From the NCBI GenBank assembly GCA_964428185.1, contig CAYRXH010000030.1, forward strand, positions 1-28,660: DNA of 28,660 bases, written 5' to 3'. The translations under genes and the position numbers were made by a program. The notes below the pieces were generated by a model. It was not told the DNA's origin, searched no databases, and worked only from the letters and a program-made list of their open reading frames with translations. Numbering within the stretch: the stretch's first letter is position 1; every line of letters starts with the position of its first letter. The DNA comes from CAYMAZ01 sp964428185. GTDB lineage: Bacteria > Bacteroidota > Bacteroidia > Bacteroidales > DTU049. Below are positions 7,939-14,418 of this stretch, piece after piece.

Positions 7939-9779
7939 TTATCGTCTTGTTGGGGAAGAACTGCCTCCACTTCTGGATGAACTTTCTGAAGAGCTACCAC
8001 CACTGCTTCCGGATGAACCTCCTGATGAATAACTTCCGCCGCTGCTTCTGGATGAGCTTCCTGAAGAATAGCTGCTTCCACTACTTCTGGATGAGCTTCC
8101 TGAAGATGAAGAAGGACGACTGTATGAACCTGAACTACTTCCTGAAGAAGAAGGACGGCTGTATGAACCTGAACTACTTCCTGAAGAAGAAGGACGGCTG
8201 TATGAACCGGAATTGTTACTCCCGGACGAAGGACGCGTATAGGTTCCTGAGTTATTTGAACTTGATGAAGGTCTTGTATAAGTGTTTCCTGAACTATTTG
8301 AGCCTGAAGAAGGGCGGGTATATGAACCTGAACTATTTGAGCCTGAAGAAGGNNNNNNNNNNNNNNNNNNNNNNNNNNNNNNNNNNNNNNNNNNNNNNNN
8401 NNNNNNNNNNNNNNNNNNNNNNNNNNNNNNNNNNNNNNNNNNNNNNNNNNNNTTGAGCCTGAAGAAGGGCGGGTATATGAACCTGAACTATTTGAGCCTG
8501 AAGAAGGGCGGGTATATGAACCTGAACTATTTGAGCCTGAAGAAGGACGGGTATAGGTTCCTGAGTTATTTGTTCCGGATGAAGGACGGGTATAGGTATT
8601 TCCGTTGGAATTTCCAGAAGAAGGTCTTGTATAAGAACTGCTATTGTTATTTGATGGGCGTGTATAAGAAGACCCTGAATTTGTCCTTACTGGATTTGAC
8701 TGATAATAATTAGGTTTTTCATAATCTCTTCCCGTGCTTCCAGGTCTTGAGGCAGTAGTGCTGGTCCCAGGACGTGTAGAGTTGTTTGTGACAGTTGAAG
8801 TATTATTTCCGGGGCGGGTTGCCTCATTTGTAACAGTGTTATTTGAAGAAGCAGTATTTGTTTCAACAGGTTTTGTTACTACATTTGAGCCATTATCATT
8901 GCCCGGTCCTTTGATCGCAGAACTTGATACAACTGTTTCAGTTGGTTTAATCAGAGTGTTGGTATTAAATGCGAGTTGAGATTCAACTTGTCCGCCAAAA
9001 GTCAGATTATTTCTTCCGGTAAGATCGCCTGAGTTACCGCCTGAGGTATTGGAAGATCCTATTCCATCACGGGGGCCATAATAATATGTGTTCCCATAGT
9101 AATCATTACTGTTATAGTAGTAATATCCGTTTCCAGCATAATAGCCATCCCAATATCCATCCCAATATCCGTTGTGATAACCGCTCCAGTATCCTGAGCC
9201 CCAGCCATAACCCCAGTAGTAACCAGGATATCCCCAGCCATAACCCCAATAATGAGGGCTGTGCCAGCCATACCATCCGTAACCATAGTGCCATGGGCTG
9301 AAATAATGATAATAACTAGGTCTCCACCATGGATATCCAAGGTAGATACTCACTCCCCAGTAATATGGATCATAAGTGTACCAGTAATAATTTGTGTAAT
9401 ACCCGTGATAATAGGTAAATCCTGTATAAGGAGCATAGAACCGACGAATCCGAGCAGAATACTCATAATCGTAATAATCGTCGTAATCGTAAACATCACC
9501 GTAATAATTGTTGGTAACATAAGTGTCACCTGTTTCATCGGTGTATGTTTCGGCAGTAAAGTCTTTTTCCTCATAAGCAAATTCATCTGTATAGTTTCCT
9601 ATTTCAGATGTTTCATTGGTTGCTGATGAAGTTGTTGTTGCGGGCTCTGTAACAGGCGCATTTTTCTTTGTGTAATAAATGTCGTCGTAATAGGGAGTGG
9701 TTGTATAAATATGCTTTGTACAGCTACTTAAAACAACCAGCAACAACGGGATAATCCAAATTTTAAATCTTGTTTTCAT
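7939..9779 (-). CDS. Tyr/Trp/Gly-rich surface lipoprotein with 13-residue tandem repeats (interrupted by sequence gap)
   Basis: The start is the ATG at 9779, not an in-frame ATG at 9815: a strong SD (GGAGGG, 9787-9792) precedes it and the protein then opens with a lipoprotein signal, MKTRFKIWIIPLLLVVLSSC, with lipobox LSSC and C20. Residues 22-110 are acidic, Tyr- and Thr-rich. Residues 112-235 are extremely rich in Tyr, Trp and Gly (for example GYGWYGWHSPHYWGYGWG). Then comes a Thr/Asn linker with TRPG/SRPG motifs. From residue 370 there are repeats of the form YTRPSSGSNSSGS. A 100-N gap cuts the array. Past the gap the frame that continues the repeats is a different one and ends at SPTRR-TAA (stop 7939-7941); reading N's literally gives a nonsense tail ending at 7923. 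I recognise no domain. It is probably co-transcribed with the barrel protein downstream. A cell-surface structural or adhesive role is inference only. Confidence 0.8.
8108..8660 (-). repeat. In-frame 39-bp tandem repeat array (13 residues per unit)
   Basis: Units of 39 bases follow each other directly. Identical copies lie at 8298-8336, 8453-8491 and 8492-8530, and the unit starting at 8337 runs into the gap. Degenerate copies continue outwards (8531-8569, 8570-8608 on one side). A second sub-family of two near-identical 39-base units lies at 8141-8179 and 8180-8218. Each codes for a Y(T/S)RPSS plus Gly/Ser/Asn spacer. The most identical units are in the centre around the gap and the most diverged at the edges, as expected if copy number changes by slippage or unequal crossing-over. 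Confidence 0.9.
8353..8452. other. Sequence gap (100 N) inside the repeat array
   Basis: The flanking frames differ by one base: codons to the right have lower coordinates divisible by 3, those to the left leave remainder 1. The real gap length must therefore be 2 modulo 3, not 100. If only regular 39-base units are missing, the length is 23 + 39n (23, 62, 101, 140 and so on), counted from the interrupted Asn codon to the Pro codon. The N run is thus a placeholder at an unresolved repeat. Confidence 0.9.
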
Positions 9780-9786
9780 TTTTATA

Positions 9787-9792
9787 CCCTCC
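9787..9792 (-). promoter_or_regulatory. Strong Shine-Dalgarno of the repeat lipoprotein (GGAGGG)
   Basis: Minus strand reads GGAGGG, seven bases, then ATG at 9779. It decides the start codon of the lipoprotein and is one of only two strong SDs I found among the starts in the window. Confidence 0.75.
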
Positions 9793-9804
9793 ATAAAAAA
9801 TTTA

Positions 9805-9812
9805 TATTTTTG
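9805..9812 (+). promoter_or_regulatory. Candidate -7 box of proS (TATTTTTG)
   Basis: Full TAnnTTTG match, giving a leader of about 52 bases to the proS ATG. It lies about 25 bases upstream of the divergent lipoprotein start, so the two transcription units share this roughly 90-base region. No -33 element was recognised and no matching -7 box for the lipoprotein gene was found. Confidence 0.5.
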
Positions 9813-9870
9813 CATTTGATTTCATTATTAGTATGCGATAAATTACAAACTTCATACCAAAAACAGTAAA

Positions 9871-11343
9871 ATGGGAAAATTCTTAACGAGCAGAGAGGAA
9901 AACTATTCACAGTGGTACAATGATTTAGTATTAAAAGCAGGCCTTGCAGAAAACTCAGCAGTACGGGGATGCATGATCATCAAGCCATACGGATATTCTA
10001 TTTGGGAAAAAATGCAATCCATACTCGATGGAATGTTTAAAGAAACCGGGCATGAAAACGCCTATTTTCCAATTTTTATACCAAAATCTTTTTTTAGTAA
10101 AGAAGCGAGCCATGTTGAAGGATTTGCGAAAGAATGTGCTATTATAACTCATTACAGGTTGAAGAATGACCCGGAAGGGGGTGGTATTATTGTTGATCCT
10201 GATGCAAAGCTTGAGGAAGAGTTAATTGTAAGGCCTACATCTGAAACAATCATCTGGGATTCTTACAGAAACTGGATTCAATCATACCGGGACTTACCCA
10301 TTCTTGTAAATCAGTGGGCAAATGTTGTCCGGTGGGAAATGCGCACAAGACTATTCCTTCGTACTGCTGAATTTTTGTGGCAGGAAGGACATACTGCTCA
10401 TGCAACAAAACAAGAGGCAATTGAGGAAGCAGAAAAAATGTTGGAAGTTTATTCCCAGTTTGCTGAAGACATATTAGCCATTCCCGTTATCAGAGGCACC
10501 AAAAGCCCAAATGAACGATTTGCAGGAGCAGAAGAAACTTATTGTATTGAGGCACTCATGCAGGATGGAAAAGCACTACAGGCTGGAACATCTCATTTCC
10601 TGGCTCAAAATTTCGCAAAAGCCTTTGATGTCAAATTTCTTTCACGGGACAATCAACTGGAGTATGTTTGGGCAACCTCATGGGGAGTATCCACAAGACT
10701 GATAGGGGCACTGATTATGAGTCACAGTGATGACAACGGACTTGTTCTTCCCCCAAAACTGGCACCCATCCAGGTGGTTATTGTTCCTATCTATAAAAAC
10801 AATGAAGAGTTTGACAAGGTTGACAGCTATATTAAACCTCTCATTGGTGAGTTAAAACAATCCGGAATTTCTGTTAAATATGACAGTACGGACAACAACA
10901 AGCCGGGGTGGAAGTTTGCCGAATATGAACTGAAAGGAGTTCCAATAAGAATTGCTGTTGGTCCCCGCGATGTGGAAAACCAAATGGTTGAGCTTGCTCG
11001 ACGAGATACACTGGAAAAGTTTTCATGGCCCACGGATGGTCTATCCAAAAAGATCTCTGCTTTATTAACCGAAATTCAAAACAACATATACAACAAAGCA
11101 TTGGAATTCAGAAAGAATAACACATTTAAGGTTGACTCCTGGGATGAATTTAAAGTTACCATTGAAAAAGGAGGTTTTTTGCTTGCTCATTGGGATGGAA
11201 CTGCAGAAACAGAACAGAAAATCAAGGATGAAACCAAGGCTACTATTAGAGCAATCCCTCTAAATCAGCCGGAAGAACAGGGGAAATGTGTATATTCCGG
11301 TAAACCTTCAAATCAACGAGTAATTTTTGCAAGAGCCTATTAA
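9871..11343 (+). CDS. proS: Prolyl-tRNA synthetase, short archaeal/eukaryotic-type
   Basis: A 490-residue class II aminoacyl-tRNA synthetase that charges tRNA-Pro. It lacks the bacterial editing insertion. Visible elements are the RPTSE segment (residues about 124-128), motif 2 around FLRTAEFLWQEGHTAH (161-176), motif 3 around GVSTRLIGALIM, the anticodon-binding domain from about residue 295, and the C-terminal domain ending in ARAY, where a terminal Tyr is conserved in this ProRS type. In the zinc-binding relatives the C-terminal domain has four Cys; here the corresponding stretch (HWDGTAETE ... KCVYSG) keeps only one, so it probably does not bind zinc. It overlaps the stop of the convergent GIN-domain gene by four bases. 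Confidence 0.96.
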   Translation: MGKFLTSREENYSQWYNDLVLKAGLAENSAVRGCMIIKPYGYSIWEKMQSILDGMFKETGHENAYFPIFIPKSFFSKEASHVEGFAKECAIITHYRLKNDPEGGGIIVDPDAKLEEELIVRPTSETIIWDSYRNWIQSYRDLPILVNQWANVVRWEMRTRLFLRTAEFLWQEGHTAHATKQEAIEEAEKMLEVYSQFAEDILAIPVIRGTKSPNERFAGAEETYCIEALMQDGKALQAGTSHFLAQNFAKAFDVKFLSRDNQLEYVWATSWGVSTRLIGALIMSHSDDNGLVLPPKLAPIQVVIVPIYKNNEEFDKVDSYIKPLIGELKQSGISVKYDSTDNNKPGWKFAEYELKGVPIRIAVGPRDVENQMVELARRDTLEKFSWPTDGLSKKISALLTEIQNNIYNKALEFRKNNTFKVDSWDEFKVTIEKGGFLLAHWDGTAETEQKIKDETKATIRAIPLNQPEEQGKCVYSGKPSNQRVIFARAY

Positions 11344-12095
11344 TCAAGTTTTATAAGCCTACCCTTGTAGTTTTCTATTACCCACAATAAAAACGGGGAG
11401 TTTTTATAATAAACATTGCCCAAGTATTCAATGGTTACCCCAAGGGTTTTTGTTGGAGCAACAAAAATCTCAGCTGTAGATCTTGAATGTACGGCTACAT
11501 TTTCAGAAAGAAAACCCAGCCCATCAATGATTCCGTGTCCATTAGAGTAATAATGTACATAGTGACAACTGCCTTCAATAAAAATATCAGGTGCGCCGGT
11601 ATGAACAATCACTGAAGCGGAATCTGCATTTAATTTTATCGATAATGAACCCATGCCATCTTTCGACTCCAATTGAAACTTTTTGACAATCAAGGTATCA
11701 TCAAATTTTATTGGCTCTATTCCATTGTATATTATATGATTCAATGAATCCGTATATAGGACAATATCAATTTTACTTTTGTCAATATTGCGTATCCAGT
11801 TCCATTTATTCTCATTGGAAATTGTAAGAACTCCATCCCTGACATCGGTAACAACATAAGGAAGAAGGTTTTTACCACCATGAATTTCAGCTCTTGGAGC
11901 AATTGAAGAATCAAACTTCAGATGCAACCCAATGTTGTCATAAACAACCATCTTATTAAATGAAGGCAATGTTCTGATTTCTGTCGTTTCATCCCCTACC
12001 CCATGTATATGATTCTCTTCACAGGAATACAAAACCAATATCCCCAGAAGTAAAAAACCACAACAAGACCAACAGATTTTTTTTGCTATCTTCAT
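11340..12095 (-). CDS. GIN-domain (DUF2807) lipoprotein
   Basis: A 251-residue protein with a lipoprotein signal (residues 1-25, lipobox LYSC, C25). The mature part has the short-strand repeats and central GMGSLSIKLNADSASVIVHTG-type pattern of the DUF2807/head-GIN domain, a right-handed beta-helix fold widespread in Bacteroidota and annotated as putative adhesin. N-terminal DUF2807 landmarks include FNKMVVYDNIGLHLKF. It follows the PagL-like gene by four bases, so the two form an operon. Its stop codon overlaps that of proS in the tetranucleotide TTAA. Function unknown; most likely anchored in the outer membrane. Confidence 0.8.
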   Translation of the reverse strand: MKIAKKICWSCCGFLLLGILVLYSCEENHIHGVGDETTEIRTLPSFNKMVVYDNIGLHLKFDSSIAPRAEIHGGKNLLPYVVTDVRDGVLTISNENKWNWIRNIDKSKIDIVLYTDSLNHIIYNGIEPIKFDDTLIVKKFQLESKDGMGSLSIKLNADSASVIVHTGAPDIFIEGSCHYVHYYSNGHGIIDGLGFLSENVAVHSRSTAEIFVAPTKTLGVTIEYLGNVYYKNSPFLLWVIENYKGRLIKLD

Positions 12096-12099
12096 GTTA

Positions 12100-13194
12100 T
12101 TAAAAACTTATATTCATACTCCACTCAATACAATCGGCTTTCGCATAGTGTGTTTTCAGAGCAACCTGAGCACTGAAGCGGGAATTAAAATAATATTGAA
12201 TCCCTGCTCTGTCATAAATTAATCCCACATCCTGATTATTTCTGTATGTATAAAGATAAGTACCCACATGAATAAACACAGATGTTCTTCCCAGCCTGAA
12301 GTCGTACAAACCATAGACTGCAGGTTTGGTATAATATATTGCAGGTTCAGAAAATCCTTTTCTTTCAAAATGAGCTTTGTCTGAGAAGTCGTAAAAAATA
12401 TCAACTCCAGCACCGAATTTTCCTTTTTTACTATACAATCTTTTAATGTTAAACGACAATGCAGAATACAAATAATATTTACCCCCAACAGGATAATTTT
12501 GTTTGAGTGATCCTCCAAGAAAAATGTTTTTTTCCCATAATGAATTCTCAGATAATACTGGTGATTCCTGCCTTCTTACTTCCTTTTTCAATGGAAAACG
12601 ATAGTTGTATCCTGCAAAAAACCCAACATTATTAATTCCCAGATTGGGTGTTTTTACCTTTCCGTTGGAAAAATGAGTTAATGAAGTACCAACTGAGAAT
12701 GATGAAAACTCATTAAATGCATATTTTGTTTCCATTTGGCCCATCATGGCTGCATTAAAATGTGATCCTATTGCCTGGTTTTTATAGTTTTCTCTGGTGT
12801 CAAACGGTTTTGAGATATAACCGGGTCCTGTACCAACGAAAAATGACATTGAAAGCCTTTGCTTTTTGATAATGTAAAAATTTACAAAGGGAAGTATCGC
12901 CAACCCTGTTCCGACATAATCAGGACTACTGAGAGGAGTCCAAACAAAAGAAAGACCATGTTGAGGGTAGCGCCATAGTTTTTGCCAATAATACCCAAAG
13001 TCTCCCTGTCGAAAAAAAGAAAGTTGGACGATGGGAAAATGCTGCTGATTAAGCATGAGCATGTGTTCATGATGAGGCACCAAAAAGGCATAATGGGTTT
13101 TGATTTCAAATCCTGTTTGGGGGTGATCATTCTGACACAACAAAGCCTGATGAAAAGAAATGAGGGCAATGTAAACAACAGCAAATCGATACAT
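12100..13194 (-). CDS. PagL-like acyloxyacyl hydrolase / lipid A 3-O-deacylase-family barrel
   Basis: A 364-residue protein with a signal peptide (about 1-20, ending LLCQ). The family signature is GTSLTHFSNGKVKTPNLGIN at residues 169-188, matching the PagL active-site H-x-S-N pattern with H174 and S176. The N-terminal GFEIKTHYAFLVPHH and the GTGLAI and GTGPGYISKPFD segments are typical of the Bacteroidota branch of PF09411. PagL proteins are outer-membrane barrels that remove an acyl chain from lipid A. This one is about twice as long as classical PagL, with extra strands after residue 200, so its exact reaction is uncertain. It is the first gene of the pair with the GIN-domain lipoprotein. 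Confidence 0.8.
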   Translation of the reverse strand: MYRFAVVYIALISFHQALLCQNDHPQTGFEIKTHYAFLVPHHEHMLMLNQQHFPIVQLSFFRQGDFGYYWQKLWRYPQHGLSFVWTPLSSPDYVGTGLAILPFVNFYIIKKQRLSMSFFVGTGPGYISKPFDTRENYKNQAIGSHFNAAMMGQMETKYAFNEFSSFSVGTSLTHFSNGKVKTPNLGINNVGFFAGYNYRFPLKKEVRRQESPVLSENSLWEKNIFLGGSLKQNYPVGGKYYLYSALSFNIKRLYSKKGKFGAGVDIFYDFSDKAHFERKGFSEPAIYYTKPAVYGLYDFRLGRTSVFIHVGTYLYTYRNNQDVGLIYDRAGIQYYFNSRFSAQVALKTHYAKADCIEWSMNISF

Positions 13195-13233
13195 AACGGT
13201 TTTTTCAAAAAGTAATACTGGCCAAAAATAAGG

Positions 13234-13249
13234 TATCTTTGCAAAAATA
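13234..13249. promoter_or_regulatory. Back-to-back -7 boxes for mazG (+) and the PagL-like gene (-)
   Basis: Plus strand TATCTTTG at 13234-13241 is followed without a gap by CAAAAATA at 13242-13249, which is TATTTTTG on the minus strand. Together they form a 16-base near-palindrome. Leaders would be about 42 bases to mazG and about 40 to the PagL-like gene. A second minus-strand TATTTTTG at 13223-13230 is an alternative for the latter. No -33 element was recognised for either. Confidence 0.55.
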
Positions 13250-13289
13250 CAGTTTTATTTTATAAATAAATGCATGCTGCTGACACACA

Positions 13290-14066
13290 ATGAAAAAGGA
13301 ACTTGAAAACTTTGAGAAACTGCTGCACATCATGGATAAATTGCGTGAAAAATGCCCATGGGATAAGCAACAAACGTTTGAAAGCTTACGCTATCTTACT
13401 ATTGAAGAAGTTTATGAGCTTGCTGATGCCATTCTTGACAAGAACACCGAAAATATTAAAGGTGAACTTGGAGACCTGATGCTTCATCTGGTCTTCTATG
13501 CAAAACTGGGTAGCGAAAATGGTTTTTTCGATATCAACACTATTCTGGAGGGTATAAATCATAAACTGGAGGAAAGGCACCCGCATGTATTCGGCAAAGT
13601 TAAGGTGGCTAATGAAGTTGAAGTCAAAGAAAACTGGGAAAAAATCAAATTACGTAAGGGGAGAAAAGGAGTTCTTGATGGAGTCCCGATCTCTCTCCCG
13701 TCAATGGTGAAGGCATTCAGGATCCAGGAAAAAGCAAGAGGGGTAGGTTTTGAATGGGAAACCAAAGAACAGGTTTGGGATAAAGTCATTGAAGAATTGC
13801 ATGAACTGAAAAACGAAGCAGAATCAGGGCAATCATTGGAAAAGACGGAAGAAGAATTTGGTGATCTGATCTTCGCTCTTGTAAATTATGGTCGGTTTTT
13901 AAATATCAATGCAGAAAATGCCCTTGAAAAAACAAACAAGAAATTCATCCGGAGATTTAAATTAATGGAATCTCTTGCTATCTCAAAAGGACTAAAGATT
14001 GAAAATCTGAATCTTAGTGAGCAGGATGCTTTATGGAATGAAGTTAAACATCAGGAAAAGAGATAA
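13290..14066 (+). CDS. mazG: MazG, nucleoside triphosphate pyrophosphohydrolase
   Basis: A 258-residue two-domain MazG that hydrolyses (d)NTPs to monophosphates and pyrophosphate and in E. coli lowers ppGpp-related stress signalling. The first domain shows CPWDKQQT (residues about 21-28), EEVYEL with GELGDLMLHLVFYAK (the E-E-x-x-E/D metal helix pair), and KLEERHPHVFG. The second repeat has VIEELHELKNEAE and EEFGDLIFALVNYGRF. Both repeats keep their acidic metal ligands. Length is normal. It ends eight bases from convergent tatA. Confidence 0.96.
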   Translation: MKKELENFEKLLHIMDKLREKCPWDKQQTFESLRYLTIEEVYELADAILDKNTENIKGELGDLMLHLVFYAKLGSENGFFDINTILEGINHKLEERHPHVFGKVKVANEVEVKENWEKIKLRKGRKGVLDGVPISLPSMVKAFRIQEKARGVGFEWETKEQVWDKVIEELHELKNEAESGQSLEKTEEEFGDLIFALVNYGRFLNINAENALEKTNKKFIRRFKLMESLAISKGLKIENLNLSEQDALWNEVKHQEKR

Positions 14067-14074
14067 AAACCTGT

Positions 14075-14275
14075 TTAGATCTCCTCTTCATTCTTATCCT
14101 TTTCAGGACTCTCGTTGCGGGAGGCATTTTTAAATTCCCTGATTCCCTTACCAAAACTTCTCATCAGATCAGGAATACGCCTTGCTCCAAAAAGAAGCAA
14201 TATTATGACTGCAATTATTATGAGCTCAGGAGTCCCAATTCTTAATATTGTGAGAATACTTGCAATGCTTAACAT
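14075..14275 (-). CDS. tatA: TatA/TatE-type twin-arginine translocase subunit
   Basis: A 66-residue protein starting at the ATG at 14275. A longer in-frame start at 14317 is rejected because a TATTTTTG promoter box (14287-14294) lies in the extension. The layout is that of TatA: short N-terminus, one membrane helix (IGTPELIIIAVIILLLFGA), the conserved FG hinge, an amphipathic helix (RRIPDLMRSFGKGIREFKNA), then a charged tail rich in Glu and Lys. TatA oligomers form the pore through which folded twin-arginine substrates cross the inner membrane. No tatC is in the window, so the partner must be elsewhere. TatB cannot be excluded by sequence, but the FG motif and short tail favour TatA. Confidence 0.9.
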   Translation of the reverse strand: MLSIASILTILRIGTPELIIIAVIILLLFGARRIPDLMRSFGKGIREFKNASRNESPEKDKNEEEI

Positions 14276-14286
14276 GGTTTTTTTTA

Positions 14287-14294
14287 CAAAAATA
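14287..14294 (-). promoter_or_regulatory. -7 box of tatA (TATTTTTG)
   Basis: Full TAnnTTTG match 11 bases before the tatA ATG, so the transcript would have a leader of only about 5 bases. It decides the start codon against the longer frame. Confidence 0.55.
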
Positions 14295-14382
14295 CGATGT
14301 TTTTTAAAAATGACCATTGATTTCCATTGAACTTTTTCCTTGCATTTTCATTTTTTTAACAATTTATATGAAAAATTATTAT

Positions 14383-14390
14383 TAATTTTG
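14383..14390 (+). promoter_or_regulatory. -7 box of pruA (TAATTTTG)
   Basis: Full TAnnTTTG match 28 bases before the pruA ATG. It lies in the 143-base region between divergent tatA and pruA; the rest of that stretch is A/T-rich without further structure I can see. Confidence 0.55.
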
Positions 14391-14418
14391 TCTAAATTAA
14401 TTTTAATAAAACTATGTT

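Noticed and set aside
7923..8352. C-terminal tail rich in Leu, Gln, His and Val for the repeat lipoprotein
   Set aside because: It results from reading through exactly 100 N; the neighbouring frame continues the YTRPSS repeats and ends at its own stop at 7939.
8101..8640. Direct 39-bp repeats resembling a CRISPR array
   Set aside because: The repeats are contiguous with no unique spacers and keep one reading frame as a 13-residue protein repeat.
7947..8713. Long plus-strand open frames across the repeat region
   Set aside because: They are shadows of the low-complexity lipoprotein gene; Lys/Asn/Tyr/Leu repeats arise from the complement of the Ser/Gly/Pro codons and N's keep the frames open.
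9780..9815. Upstream ATG at 9815 as lipoprotein start
   Set aside because: It would place a dozen charged and aromatic residues before a perfect lipoprotein signal and ignores the SD in front of the ATG at 9779.
14075..14275. Missing tatC as sign of a broken Tat locus
   Set aside because: tatA and tatC are often unlinked in this phylum, so absence from the window carries no information.
14276..14317. Longer N-terminus for tatA
   Set aside because: The extension overlaps a TATTTTTG promoter box and adds a basic stretch not typical of TatA.
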